Source: Chaetoceros tenuissimus
Taxonomy: Eukaryota > Bacillariophyta > Thalassiosirophyceae > Chaetocerotales > Chaetocerotaceae
Direction of reading: 5' to 3'
Length of the DNA: 64,000 nt
NCBI GenBank assembly: GCA_021927905.1
Contig: BLLK01000029.1
Span: 992,001 to 1,056,000 of the forward strand
Shown here: piece after piece, positions 41,801 to 52,406 of the stretch
How positions within the stretch are numbered: position 1 is the first letter of the stretch
How the letters are laid out: the number at the start of each line of letters is the position of its first letter
Position numbers and translations under genes: made by a program
Notes under the pieces: generated by a model
Seen by the model: the letters and a program-made list of their open reading frames with translations, nothing else
Told to the model about the DNA's origin: nothing
The model's database searches: none

Positions 41801-42573
41801 GATCTATATACAAATGAGAATGGATTTTGTACAAATGCTAACGTGTTGATGAGCATTCGTTACAAGGTGTTTGAAAAAAAGAGAAAGTCGAAATCTACTA
41901 GAGTTGTACAAGATTGAGTAGCAAATGTAAGAAGACAATTCTTGCAAGAGGATTACGAATGTCAAAGCAAAAGATTGAAGGAGATCAGATGTTTGTGTGC
42001 CATGGGAGTGAAGCTAATGACAAGATCTATGAAGTTGCAAAGGGTTTCGTACCAAGGCTTTGGATGAAGATAAAAAATTTTCCTGGATGGGCTAGACGTG
42101 ATATTGGTGGAGATGATTTGACTGGCGCCAAATATATAGAGCCGTACAAAGAGTTCATCAAACAATGCGTTGAAGAAGGGAATAGAAGAAGTGATATGAA
42201 GTGGTCTGCTGCAAAAATTCAAGAGCGTATTGTATTGGACAATCCTCGCAAATTCAAGATCCCTTCAACACATGAAATACAGCTTTGTATCAATTCGACT
42301 TTGCAACAAGCGAAGCAAGAATCGCAAAGTGTGAGTAGAAGACCCAGAAATACGATAGAAGAATTACCAGATGATGAATGTCAATGTTACATTCAAGAAT
42401 ATCTAAAGAAAGGAAACTTTGACAAGATGCCGGAAGAAAAGTACAAAGCCTTCGTTGGGCAATTTCCAGCAAGAGAGGGCGATAGATCAAAGGAACAGAA
42501 GAAACGTGTAAAGGCGCAACTCAAAAAGATCGACAATGCGCATACAAATAAAGCATATGAATCCATAATGTAA
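38801..42573 (+). pseudogene. Decayed transposase-like gene with Cys-rich N-terminus
   Basis: About 3.8 kb of one reading direction. In order: CNKCKRCKACTC Cys-rich motif (38,816 on); a Ser/Lys-rich linker; LSWGTKKI and IELPKIIRCIGLEDLF (near 39,650-39,740); AISCVNYIDGNLVND (39,840); a Cys/His cluster CKPCRHDTTKCDHRAHLC with CSVC and CTGC (40,060-40,160); WVIDFKQKFEAMSARET (40,600) leading into MSWHGISVIFYVW; VVCCDNTAIYSSKYLV (40,865); and TETQDGKGVTDSHFA (40,976). Asp in VIDF, Asp in CCDN and Glu/Asp in the last could form an RNase H-fold DDE core. An acidic stretch and a Lys-rich C-terminal domain follow. It is broken by several in-frame TGA codons and a few frame changes. I recall similar proteins of unknown role in oomycetes. 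No TIRs were confirmed. Confidence 0.5.
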
Positions 42574-42604
42574 ACGTTCTTGAAACTTGTGACTTTTTTG
42601 AAAT

Positions 42605-43087
42605 TTAGAAAAAATGACTTCTCCTAGCACAATAGGAGAAGTCATTCCCCAAATAGTACTTCAAAGGTCCATGCTCTTTAACTAGGAAATATTCCTGAAT
42701 TTTCTTGAGCAAATGTTCAGGCTTTTGAGCAACAATCTTGAAATTGTTGACATGTGTGCAGATATAATCATAACCATCGTTCTGAACATCCAGATCAGAC
42801 TTCTTACCACCTATTCTGCGGCAAAGCCAGACATCTCTGTCAAATTTTGAGGGAGTAAATCCAAGACCTCTAAGAAAGTCAGCTAAGAGAGAATGAAAAT
42901 GTTCTGCACTTGTACGAAGACCATAGAGAGCCTTGACAATAAGAGTTATGCAGCCATGCCTATCGCCAAACTCTGGTCCACATTTAATAAAACATTTCTC
43001 TTTCGTTGGCAATGAAGGCGTAGCCAATATCTCCAATGAATGTCTCCAGTCCATTGGCCGCAGCAATGATGTCCGAAGCTCTTGCAC
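42605..43087 (-). mobile_element. Copia reverse transcriptase fragment, minus strand
   Basis: Contains VKALYGLRTSAEHFHSLL and FDRDVWLCRR, the Copia RT region around and after motif B, and PLKYYLGNDF, the conserved element after the catalytic box. Only ~480 bases remain. Old, broken CoDi-like fragment abutting the LTR at 43,121. Confidence 0.7.
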
Positions 43088-43120
43088 TAAGAGTCTTAAC
43101 TAATGTAGCTCAAGTACTGA

Positions 43121-43392
43121 TGATTAAATATTGGTGTGGCCCTGTTTTAGGTGCTATCGTAACACTGTCTAGGTTTGCTGTCTCCTGACTCTATATGGAT
43201 AGGCTTTAGCAGAGCGCATCATCACTTTCACTTCACATATAGGCTTCGGGTTCTTGATATCCCTTTTATTGCACCTTTTTGGTTGTTTTGGTGTATCTTA
43301 TAGTTTAGAATCTATCTAGTAATAACAAATGTGTTTTCACCTATTCGTAGCAATATCTTATTAGTTTACAAGTAAGTACAGGAATATTTAGC
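43121..43392 (+). repeat. Isolated Copia LTR, related to the LTR at 55,488
   Basis: Begins TGATTAAATATTG and ends AATATTTAG, with the shared core TTATAGTTTAGAATCTATCT and GTTTACAAGTAAGTAC. It is similar to, but longer and clearly diverged from, the 3' LTR at 55,488-55,731. No polypurine tract precedes it and no Copia body follows, so a solo or truncated LTR is likely. It abuts the truncated start of the next retroelement. Confidence 0.6.
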
Positions 43393-43400
43393 GTCCGACA

Positions 43401-44261
43401 TTGACCAACGCATGCAAACAATTGTCCCCCTATTTGTGCTCCAATCTTACGGATACGGAGTTGTCATCCATGGTGGCTATCAGAGAGGCAATCGAGGCTG
43501 CAAGTCATGTCACAGTGCAAGATAATGAAAGACTGGCATCCAAAGCAGTTCCAACTACTCCTGGAGCTTATCAAGATTTTGTGGATATGCTCAAGAAATT
43601 TGCAAATACTCTGCTTGCTTTGTTTGGTGCAAATTGCACTCTGTATGACAATATCAAAGACCTTATCACGGGTATTGAGGCTATCAATCAGGGAGCACAC
43701 CCTATGGTATTTACTCACAACAATAAAGCAACAATCTTATGGCTCACTTTTCTCCAAACCAGACAGTTCACTAACGATCCATCTAAGTCGGTCAAGGCTT
43801 TTGAAATCAAGCTGGAGGAAATCACCAACAAGGTGCGATTGTCTGAATATCTGGAAATGCCTCAAGCACTACTTCGCACTCCTGTTCCTGACAACAATGG
43901 AGAGAGAGATTCAAAGCGATCCGGTGACAGCCCTCCTGCCTCTCCTAAGAAGAGTCTCAAACAAGTCTCGGATACAAGAGATGAAAGATTGAAAGTGATT
44001 GATGATGCCATTGCGAAGGCGGTGCAGGGTACCAAGTTGAGATTTGTTGCACCGGGATTGATTTGTAAAAAATGTGACACTAGTATGAATGAACTCATCG
44101 GAAATGCGGAAATGTGCGGAAATTTCAAAGTCTTGGGAAAATGCAGTCAGCCAAGCTGCATGAAAAAGCATGAAGATGCCACTGCAGATGAGGTGACTCG
44201 TTATCTCACGAAGCTTAAGCCTTTTCTTGATGAGCCTACCATGGTGGCAAAGACCAAGTAA
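43401..44261 (+). CDS. Gag-like protein of the Ngaro/PAT-like element, 286 aa
   Basis: Helical body (residues 1-165), a Pro/Ser/Lys-rich linker, and a C-terminal Cys/His region: CKKCDTSMNELIG, then CGNFKVLGKCSQPSCMKKH, which looks like a zinc-binding nucleic-acid module. The apparent start is at the truncated left end, so the N-terminus may be missing. RT follows ~120 bases later in another frame. Confidence 0.55.
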   Translation: MTNACKQLSPYLCSNLTDTELSSMVAIREAIEAASHVTVQDNERLASKAVPTTPGAYQDFVDMLKKFANTLLALFGANCTLYDNIKDLITGIEAINQGAHPMVFTHNNKATILWLTFLQTRQFTNDPSKSVKAFEIKLEEITNKVRLSEYLEMPQALLRTPVPDNNGERDSKRSGDSPPASPKKSLKQVSDTRDERLKVIDDAIAKAVQGTKLRFVAPGLICKKCDTSMNELIGNAEMCGNFKVLGKCSQPSCMKKHEDATADEVTRYLTKLKPFLDEPTMVAKTK

Positions 44262-44381
44262 GTAACCTAATCACTCAAAATGTTCGCACTCTGTAATCTT
44301 CATTATAAGTGCGCATATGCCTACGGTCGTCCAGACCTATGAGCAGTACATTTCAAGGAAGTAGAAAAGCAATTTCCGTTC

Positions 44382-45812
44382 TTGGGGCTTCCTCTGATTC
44401 AACTCAGACCCCAATGCTTTATTTCTCTACGACTTTCTCCTTTTTCCAACTCACTCAATACATTCTACCTCACTCTTTCCAGACGGAAGTCCATTCCGTC
44501 TTTCTACAATACTGTACAAGTACCAAAAAAGTTTAAAGCAGTCCATGCAACTTCAACGGAAACAGCTGTTCTTATTCCACCTGATCCAGATTGTTCAGTA
44601 CTCTCAGACATTGTAAGCTCTTCCAAGGAAAAATGTCCAATTACCAAAAGAGAAGTGGAACTAGAACTCAAACGTATTGTCAAAGAAGAAGCAGCCATTC
44701 CCACAGATGTACAAGGCATCAAAGAAGATATAGGTAAGAAAAACGTTTCTTTAATGAGACCATCTGGCCCAGCTCTGGATCATCCTGCAAGTGACATGCT
44801 ATTGGATTATGCAGACAATGGTTGTCCTGTCGATTGTGGAGATAATTGGTCGCGAGAACACATTGAAGCTGCTCTATTGCGGGGACCACACATTTCAGCC
44901 AAGTCAAATGAAGCGATTACTGTATTACGTGAGGAAACAGCGGCCAAGGTTGAAGCAGGCTTTGCAAGAGTTGTACGTTATGGGGACATTCGGGATTTAC
45001 TCCCTCCTTCATTAAAAATATCACCAATTGCAGGAGTTCCGCATAAAAGCAGACGATTTCGATGGATTCTTGATTTGTCTTTCCAACTACTATGGAACGG
45101 CAAAAAACTCCCTTCGGTAAATTCAGCAACTTCTGTACAATCCAAACACCAGTCAATGACTCAATTGGGACAAGTTCTAAAAAGAATCATAGCAATTATG
45201 GCGGATGCAAGGAAAAAGGATGCAGATGCTACATTTCGATTTGCAAAACTAGACATCAAAGATGGTTTCTGGCGCCTTGGTGTGTCTGATGAAGATGCAT
45301 GGAACTTCTGTTATGTTTTACCATCATTAACAGAAGTGGAAAACATTGATGAGGTTGAAATAGTAGTCCCAAACTCGCTACAAATGGGATGGTGCGAATC
45401 CCCTCCTTTATTCTGCTCAGCGTCTGAAACAGGCAGAGACGTGATTGCTGAATTACTTAAGCAGGATTCCCTACCTGAACACAAATTTGAAAATCAAATG
45501 TTCGATGACACTTATGCAGACATCATTTCGCCGGAAGAATTGGTAAATTTAATTGAGGTATTTGTGGATGATTACATCGCCATCAGCAATGCTCCAACCA
45601 AACAACAACTACTTCACATCAGCAGAGCTATGTTACATGGAATACATTCCATTTTTCCACCTCCCGACATCACTGGGCATGCAGGTGAGGATCCGATCGT
45701 GCAAAAGAAGATGCTTGAGGGGGAAGGACTGTGGCAAGATTGCAAGGAAATTCTGGGTTGGATTTTTGATGGCAAAGCCTATACCATCAGCTTACCGGAG
45801 AAAAAAAATTGA
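44382..45812 (+). CDS. Reverse transcriptase of the Ngaro/PAT-like element
   Basis: Motifs in order: FRWILDLSF, motif A RFAKLDIKDGFWRLGV with the first Asp, motif B QMGWCESPPLFCSASE, motif C EVFVDDYIAIS with the Asp pair, and the motif E-like KEILGWIFDGKAYTISL. It would copy the element's RNA into DNA. FVDD rather than YVDD/YIDD and the following RNase H-recombinase order support the DIRS/Ngaro branch. The frame then passes into RNase H. Confidence 0.75.
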   Translation: MGLPLIQLRPQCFISLRLSPFSNSLNTFYLTLSRRKSIPSFYNTVQVPKKFKAVHATSTETAVLIPPDPDCSVLSDIVSSSKEKCPITKREVELELKRIVKEEAAIPTDVQGIKEDIGKKNVSLMRPSGPALDHPASDMLLDYADNGCPVDCGDNWSREHIEAALLRGPHISAKSNEAITVLREETAAKVEAGFARVVRYGDIRDLLPPSLKISPIAGVPHKSRRFRWILDLSFQLLWNGKKLPSVNSATSVQSKHQSMTQLGQVLKRIIAIMADARKKDADATFRFAKLDIKDGFWRLGVSDEDAWNFCYVLPSLTEVENIDEVEIVVPNSLQMGWCESPPLFCSASETGRDVIAELLKQDSLPEHKFENQMFDDTYADIISPEELVNLIEVFVDDYIAISNAPTKQQLLHISRAMLHGIHSIFPPPDITGHAGEDPIVQKKMLEGEGLWQDCKEILGWIFDGKAYTISLPEKKN

Positions 45813-46601
45813 AAAGATCATTGCGGAAATTAACAAGTTTAAGAAGGTTGCAAACAGAAAGCAAAAGCGAAAACAACGAATGCCTCTTAATAAATGGCAG
45901 AAGATGGCGGGCTCGCTTATGCATGCATCCTTTGGTCTAGTTGGAGGCAAAGCAATGTTCTCTCCTATTTGGAAAGCAATGGAAGGCTCTCCAAAATTCA
46001 TTCAATTCAATCCTGCCCTTCTCGAATGTCTCAAAGACTGGAAATACATACTGAAAAATATGATGAAAAATCCAACAGATATATCTTTACTGGTAGCAGA
46101 ATATCCTCACTACACAGCATACCTAGACGCTTGTGGCTTGGGAGCTGGAGGTGTATTATTAGCAGGATCATTGGATTTCCCTCCAATTGTATGGCAAATA
46201 GAGTGGCCGACGGAAATAAAAGAACGCTTCAAAAAGCATGAAATCACAATCAATGACTTGGAGCTGGCTGCAATTGTTTTAGCTTGGCTCTCATTCGAAA
46301 ACATTCTGACGGATATGTCTAACATTCGAATTGGGCTCTCTTGTGACAACACCAGCGCTGTAGCTTGGAATCAAAAAGGCAGCTCGTCTACCTCCAAAGT
46401 AGCAGGAAGATTGTTACGCATGCTTTATCTCCGTGTAAGAGACAAAGGAGCAGGTGAAGCCATGACAACCAATATTGCAGGCATCCACAACGTACTGGCT
46501 GATATAGCGTCCAGAGCTTTCAAAGATGGAAAATTCTTTGCTGCAAACCAAAATCTAATCTCTTACTTCAATTCTCATTTCCCTTTGCAACAGAACGAAT
46601 C
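45813..46601 (+). CDS. RNase H domain of the Ngaro/PAT-like element
   Basis: YTAYLDACGLGAGGVLL (first Asp), TINDLELAAIVLAWL (Glu), IGLSCDNTSAVAWNQKG (second Asp), and a final NVLADIASRAF block. It lies directly after the RT and before the recombinase, overlapping it slightly in another frame. Confidence 0.7.
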
Positions 46602-47802
46602 TTGGCAGCAGTTCCACTTACCGATAGAATGGACATCACGCGTGATGTCGTGTCTGCTTGGAAAGCAGCCAGCAGTGGAGTCACTACGCAGACTGAAAAG
46701 AACAGGAAAAAGTACTTTGGGCACTGGGTCGACTACTGTAAAAAACTTCAAATGGACCCCTTACTCAGACAGCACTCAGACTCAGAAATCTGCATCGCAG
46801 CCATGGCATTTGCTGCACGGGTCAGGAAAGGTAGCTACGGCTATGGAGCTACAGTCAAAGTGGGACAAGTCTCTAAAGCACTCGCGGCCATCTCCAAGAC
46901 CATTGAACTGGCAGGAGCAGCCAGTCCCCTCTACTTGAAAAAAAGGAGTTTTTAAAACACCGATAGCACGGATGCTTGAGGGATATAGACGAGAGGATCC
47001 TCCAGTGGTTCCTCAGCTAGCAGTCCCAGTTGAAGTACCTCATGCTGCATTTCAAACAGCCTATGCCACATCTTGTAAGGTTGAAAAAGCTAAGGCGGAT
47101 TTAGCGTTAATTGCTTTCTACTATCTACTTCGTGTGGGGGAATACACCAAACCAAAGTACACAACAGTCAATGGTGTCAGAAGAAGGACGACAAGAACAA
47201 AACAATTCAGCATTGGAAACATCGGTTTCTTCAAGGATGATTCTCTTTTGAAAGTTGTAGACGAAGACGGAAATCTTCTGCTGTCATTGGAGGAACTACT
47301 AGAAGCAACCTCAGCCACTCTCAAAATCACAAACCAGAAAAATGGTAGAATGGGAGAAACCATCCATCATGAATGCACAGGACATGACACATCCCCAGTG
47401 AAAGCATTGGCAAGAAGGGTACACCAAATTCTAGCTGATGGGGGATCAAAGGACAGTCTTCTGTGCAATTATTTTGACTCTGACAGTGAACAATGGTTTG
47501 CAATTACGGCTGACCAGATGCGACAGGTGATAAAAACTACAGTCACAAAGCTTGACTTAAAAGCAAAGGGTATCACAGCTGACCTAGTGGGATCACATTC
47601 TCTTCGCTCCGGTGGAGCTATGGCTCTAAAATTACATGGCATAGATGATATCACAATCAAAAAGATGGGAAGATGGAGCTCTCTAACTTTCACCATGTAC
47701 ATCCACACACAAATTGCACACCTGTCTGCTGGGATATCCTCTGCAATGAGCACTCCGTTACCGTATGTGAACATCGCAGCAGTTGGCATAGGCCATGCAT
47801 AA
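46602..47802 (+). CDS. Tyrosine recombinase of the Ngaro/PAT-like element
   Basis: N-terminal core-binding region (46,602-46,955) and catalytic domain (46,972-47,802). Active-site boxes: FYYLLRVGEYTKP with the first Arg, GSHSLRSGGAMALK with HxxR, and KKMGRWSSLTFTMYIHTQ with the GRW turn and the Tyr nucleophile. It integrates a circular intermediate. The two parts are in different frames, so this fossil carries at least one break. Confidence 0.7.
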
Positions 47803-48086
47803 CTTCAGTGCCAACAGGTACAACGAGGCATATCTTTAGGACATTCTCAGTTTCCTTGCCATGTTATATCATTTCATCTCATTTCATCCTTCCTCTTTTT
47901 CTCTTATACGGCGTCTCGCTGTATTTCCAAGCACATTCTGCTTTCAGGCCCACAAGAAATACCATTGCTGACGTAACGCTACCAACAATGATATTTCCTA
48001 TTCCAAAATCAGGCACATAAGCAAAATATACTTGCGTCCTATTATGTGTTTGGGGGCCGCGTACAGTAAGGTACTGTACACATTTG
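47803..48086 (+). other. 3' non-coding segment of the Ngaro/PAT-like element
   Basis: AT/CT-rich, no coding signal. A short palindrome GTACAGTAAGGTACTGTAC lies at 48,062-48,080, just before the first repeated block, and could be a recombinase or processing site. Confidence 0.4.
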
Positions 48087-48227
48087 GGTTAGATTTCGAC
48101 ACAAGATCGAGGGTCCGAAAAAGTATTTTAAGTCACTCTTTTTCGGCACACTCACACACTAGCGTTGTCTTTACTCTCTCCTTAGTCTTCAAGGATAGCA
48201 GCTGACTTGGGGCATACAACCGTAGGC
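48087..48227 (+). repeat. Split direct repeat block B1
   Basis: GGGTTAGATTTCGACACAAG to GGGGCATACAACCGTAGGC, 141 bases, repeated at 48,458-48,599 almost without change. Inside is an inverted pair CCGAAAAAGT / ACTCTTTTTCGG forming a hairpin. Confidence 0.8.
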
Positions 48228-48457
48228 TCGACAAGTAGCGTTGGATACGGACAGACAAGATACCTATGACGACGACTAGCTACATTAGTCTACATGGCTA
48301 CGCAGCAGCAACTTTTGAATTGGCGATTCTTGCACAAACCGCCAAATACACAAAGTTGCACACATGTTCATATTTTTTGGAGTTGTAGTAAAGTCTAATA
48401 GAGGACTTTAGAATCAATTAATAAATAATTAAAAAGGACCCTCCCACTACCACCCTG

Positions 48458-48599
48458 GGGTTAGATTTCGACACAAGATCGAGGGTCCGAAAAAGTATTT
48501 TAAGTCACTCTTTTTCGGCACACTCACACACTAGCGTTGTCTTTACTCTCTCCTTAGTCTTCAAGGATAGCAGCTGACTTGGGGCATACAACCGTAGGC
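48458..48599 (+). repeat. Split direct repeat block B2
   Basis: Second copy of the 141-base block, 230 bases after the first. The element sequence ends at its last base and the Copia fragment begins, so this is the likely 3' end. Confidence 0.8.
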
Positions 48600-48948
48600 G
48601 TCTATGTCCAGTATATCGCATTTGTGGTGTTCTAATAATGGGGCAGGTAGAGCAAAAGTCTGACCCTTAGTCCTTGTCATCTTTCCCATGAGTAGTGGCT
48701 CTGCCATGCCACCATGAATTGCTGCAGCTCTTGTTACATCGTCTGGTGTGACAGGAGCATTGATGAAAGCTTGTCCTTTTCCTGAGAGTGCCTCCTTGAA
48801 CTGTTTTGTCAGAAGGCCACCCTACTCTTCCTTGTAGTTCATGTGCTTTTTCCGCTCCTTCGATTTCCTGGCGACTAAAATATTCCTTATTCTTAGAAAC
48901 AGTTGAGAAGAAAGATGTGTGTGTGTGTCAGGTATAAGAGGTTCTAGT

Positions 48949-49438
48949 TTATCTGCTGCTCAGCATCAAAGACTTAGCCAGTCTTTTGAAATGCATGCCT
49001 TCAGTCTCCGTTACATGCACAACAAAGTAATCGCCATTCCAAGAGTCAAATGTAACAGGATAGTTGTCAACGACATCGCAAAAACCTAGGATGTTTGCCA
49101 AAGAATTGGAGTTTACATACGACTTGATTTTTGGTAGCACTTTCACATTTCTGTTTTTCGTGTAGTCCAAAGATCCACCATTGCTGTAAGCTCTAATACC
49201 GGCACACACACATATCTTAACCACCTGTTCAAAGTTGAAGAAGGATGAGAAGGTCAAGCCAGTATCGATAATGATAAGTGTTGGCAAAAGAAAACTCTTG
49301 TTTCTTGCGTAAAAAGATAGGAATACCATCGCCATTATTGGGGCACACGTTACCGAAATGTCCATGTTGGTTACAACGGTAGCATTGAATATCTACTCTT
49401 AGCACTCCATTCGTACCAGCAACTGGTTGGCACTGCAT
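48949..49438 (-). pseudogene. Copia zinc knuckle and protease-like segment
   Basis: IQCYRCNQHGHFGNVCPN is a classic CCHC knuckle. Next comes IIIDTGLTFSSFFN, a retropepsin-type D-T-G active site, and downstream beta-rich segments such as NYPVTFDSWNGDYFVV. Gag-protease order is as in other Copia elements. Fossil. Confidence 0.65.
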
Positions 49439-49668
49439 GAAGCTTAAGCCACTTCCATTATTCTGAGTATTACCATTCTGTCTGTTGTTTTTGTTTGGAC
49501 CATTATTTGTGCCTGAAACACAGTAGGGTACTTATCCTCTCCCAAAAGAAGGCTGTTACTCAAGTATTTCCACATCTCTACATACCGCTTTGGGTCTGTG
49601 TTCATAATGAAAACCATAGCCGTGTACTTCTGGTGCACCTCTTCATCAGTGATCTGAGGATTCTTGAT

Positions 49669-50490
49669 TCACTGCTTAGCTAGAAGCTCCGTATGGTCTA
49701 AGATATCAACATCCGCCTGGTTTACTAGTTCCTGAAGGTTGATGAACCCATTGTAATATTCGTCTACGCTCTGGTTGCCTTGTCTGAACTTGTACAGGTC
49801 TCTAATTGAGCAGAATGCAGTGTGAAAATCATTGGACGAAGCTGTTACCCCATGAACGATCCTCTTGATCGTCTTCAGCAGCCAGATACTATCAAAGGCT
49901 TTAGCCTTATCCTCATAGTCGTGCTCCTCTCGGATATCAGCGACTAACGCTTTTGTGCATTGACCAATGATTATTCGCCACAAAGTAGTCATGTTCGATG
50001 TAGTAACATCCATCTTTTTACTAAAGATGGCCATCTGGGACAACTGGTACAATTCTACCGCTGCCAACTTATCAGCATTATCTGCCTCCCACTTCACTTT
50101 CTCAACGTCCGTCTCTGTTGCAGTTGCCTCTGCTAATGTGACCTTCAATTTTTCCATACAACGAGTCAAAGTCGGGAGCTCATCACTCAAGAAGTTATTT
50201 GGGTCCTCAAGTTCAACAATACCCCTAGCAATTGGTGCTGGTTGTTTGAAATTGCGTAACACATAATTCTCAAGCTCCTTCAAGAAGTGGGTATTGTTCT
50301 GGGTCCAAGCTTCCTTGCGAGTCCCTAGTACTGGCAGGCTTGCTTCCTTGCCTTTGAAGTTCCTTAGTGCATTATTGTTGTTCCTGTTCCGATCCCTAAC
50401 CGGGATGCGTGTTGGTGGCTGCCTCTCATCACCCAATGGAGGAGCTGGAGCTGGTGCTGGTACTGGAGGTTGACTATTAGGCTTGCTCAT
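49669..50490 (-). CDS. Copia Gag, N-terminal 273 aa
   Basis: Pro/Ala-rich start (PPVPAPAPAPPLGDERQPPT), then the Copia Gag body with WTQNNTHFLKELENYVL and a run of helices ending VDEYYNGFINLQELVNQA. Gag continues leftward in neighbouring frames to the zinc knuckle. Fossil. Confidence 0.65.
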   Translation of the reverse strand: MSKPNSQPPVPAPAPAPPLGDERQPPTRIPVRDRNRNNNNALRNFKGKEASLPVLGTRKEAWTQNNTHFLKELENYVLRNFKQPAPIARGIVELEDPNNFLSDELPTLTRCMEKLKVTLAEATATETDVEKVKWEADNADKLAAVELYQLSQMAIFSKKMDVTTSNMTTLWRIIIGQCTKALVADIREEHDYEDKAKAFDSIWLLKTIKRIVHGVTASSNDFHTAFCSIRDLYKFRQGNQSVDEYYNGFINLQELVNQADVDILDHTELLAKQ

Positions 50491-50797
50491 GCTTCATGAT
50501 GGCACAGGTTCTCTGGCTTCCTAGTAGTAGTCTTTCCCAACTGTAGTCTTACTGTGATGAACGCCTTACCAATGTGTTCTACCTTTGCTATGTCACCCCT
50601 CTTCCTGTACTTTGCTTTTGTTCTCAACTCTCCTTTGGTACCTGGGTCTCCTTTCTTCCGGCATCTGTACTGATACTGAGTCTATCTATCTTATCCGATA
50701 GGTCCTTGATTACGTCCTTTAGAGCTTTTAGTTCCGCTACTAGTTCGTGGTGTTCCTTTTCCAATGAGCTGTTGATATTGAAGTGTGTTCTAGCCAT

Positions 50798-51058
50798 AAG
50801 CTGTTGTGTTGTTGACTATGAATTTAAAAAGAAACAACGTTGGAAAATGACTTGTGGCTGACTACAAAAATGCTATTGAAGTGTTGTAGAGACGTAGTGT
50901 AGAGTATCTCGGTCTTCTTAGATTAGTCTATGTAGATGTTTTAGAAGCGGGTTGTTTTTTTTTTAATGAGCTTTGCTCATTAATACCTTTCATGAATCTT
51001 ACATTATGCTTCTTCACCGCTTCTGCATACGAGGAACGTTTACTTTCAGCGATCCTCA
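50798..51058. other. Non-coding join between two Copia elements
   Basis: No gene. A perfect small palindrome AATGAGCTTTGCTCATT lies at 50,972-50,988 after a poly-T run. One or both flanking elements may contribute LTR remnants here but no border could be set. Confidence 0.35.
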
Positions 51059-52250
51059 ATGTCTGTGACGTCACCGACTCGTCAACCTTGTCGTCGTTAT
51101 TTTCCTTATTTCCAACGCACTAGCAATGAACAAATGATTTATGCCACTGCTTTGAACAGTCCTCAGTTTAATAATGATAGCAAAGAGGTCCACAACCTCA
51201 TCAAGGAGTTGGTTCAAAATACTGATGGAGACTCTTGGTTACTTCCAAGGTGTAGTTGTGGTAGAACAGCCATGCAATCATTGCGCAACCATTATGACGG
51301 ACCTGATCAGGCTGAGTCTAGGATCGATGTTGCTAGAGCTTCTATTGAGAAACTGTTCTACAGGAACGAGAATATGTTTTCTTTGGAGTCCTACTCAACT
51401 CAAATGAAGAAAAACTATGATGTACTTGAGAAGTACAACCAACTGGAGTATGAGGCTAACAAGATCGACACATTCTTGAAAGGGATCAGGAATGAAAATA
51501 ATAAGGTCGTCAATGTAGTCAGTATTGCCAAAACCATGGCAAACCTTAATACCTTCCAGTTGGTGCAAGAATTTATTAGTAATCAATTGAAGACTATCTT
51601 TCCTCCTCATGAGATCCAGCAAGGTGGTAAGAAAGGTGGTAGAAGAGGTGTAGCCGCTTCAAAGAAACAAAAGAAGAAAGCAACAAAACAGAGAGCTGCC
51701 CGTATTGCAAAGATTTCCATAAGTGGTAGGAAAGAGAATGGTGTCCAGCTCCAGGGTTATGCTCATTACTATTCCAACAAAGACTTCCACGCACTTACTC
51801 AAGATACCAGAAACACGATCCTGAAGGCTTGTAGAGATAACAATTGGGTCCCTGGTAATCGTAATAGGAATGTCGATGCAATTGCTACTGGTAGTAAAAA
51901 TGATGATGACATGTCTTCTGTTGGTCACTCTCTTGCTGGCCATACTATCACCATGGATGCTTCTGTCCTCAGAGGTGTAATGGCTGCCTCTGCATCTGCA
52001 ATTGATGAGCAGCAGCAGGCTACTCCTCCTTCAAATGGCTCTCATGCACGTTCTACTGCATCAACTGGAACAAAGAAATACAAGGTTACCTATGACGCTA
52101 ACAGGAATATGTCTCATGTAACTGAGTCTAGACTATCTCAGGCTATCCAAGTTGCCAAGAGGATCAGTTTGGGATGGACAGAAAGATCTGCTACTGGGCA
52201 CTTCAAGCCTAGCTTGGATGCCTACGACTATGGATTCAGAGACAAAGCAG
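51059..52250 (+). pseudogene. Copia Gag region
   Basis: Begins inside the Gag body (LIKELVQNTDGDSW, AMQSLRNHYDGPDQAESRI), the most recognisable CoDi Gag block. It passes through a Lys/Gly-rich segment (KKGGRRGVAASKKQKKKATK) in place of a zinc knuckle, then DFHALTQDTRNTILKACRDN and a Ser/Ala-rich tail. The frame continues past Gag into unrelated-frame sequence. Fossil. Confidence 0.65.
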
Positions 52251-52406
52251 TGGAGTGGGTGAGTTTTGCATGGAAAATAGGAAAGTCATCAGGTATCAAG
52301 ACATTTGTAGAATCAAAACAAGTGATAGAAGAGCTTGTTCCATTGAAGTTTCTCCTCTTTCTGCTGCAACACGTTATGAGAATCCTCTTCCAACTGAAAT
52401 GGACAA

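Larger units (their letters stand above)
43393..48599 (+). mobile_element. Ngaro/PAT-like tyrosine-recombinase retroelement
   Basis: Order: Gag, RT, RNase H, tyrosine recombinase, then a 3' region with a block repeated in direct orientation (48,087-48,227 and 48,458-48,599). Two direct 3' blocks separated by another segment match the B1-A2-B2 part of split direct repeats in PAT/Ngaro elements. The matching 5' A1 segment is not seen because the left end is cut by the LTR at 43,121. It is a different lineage from the inverted-repeat copies A-E. Mostly well preserved, incomplete at the 5' end, few breaks. Confidence 0.7.
48600..50797 (-). mobile_element. Ty1/copia element fragment (Gag, protease, start of pol)
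   Basis: Right to left: a small upstream coiled-coil frame (Met at 50,797), Gag (50,490 leftward), a CCHC zinc knuckle, a protease-like segment, and a pre-integrase region at the left end. It is cut at 48,599 by the Ngaro/PAT-like element. No LTR could be fixed. Old, broken, several lesions. Confidence 0.7.

Noticed and set aside
38801-42573. Reassigned TGA codon (alternative genetic code)
   Set aside because: Other genes in the window stop normally at TGA, and this locus also changes frame; decay explains the stops better.
38801-48599. Polinton-like or giant-virus insertion
   Set aside because: No capsid, protein-primed polymerase B, FtsK-type ATPase or adenain-like protease motif was found.
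48087-48599. The 141-base direct repeats as LTRs of a second TRIM
   Set aside because: They lack TG...CA ends and a target duplication, and their place after a tyrosine recombinase fits split direct repeats better.
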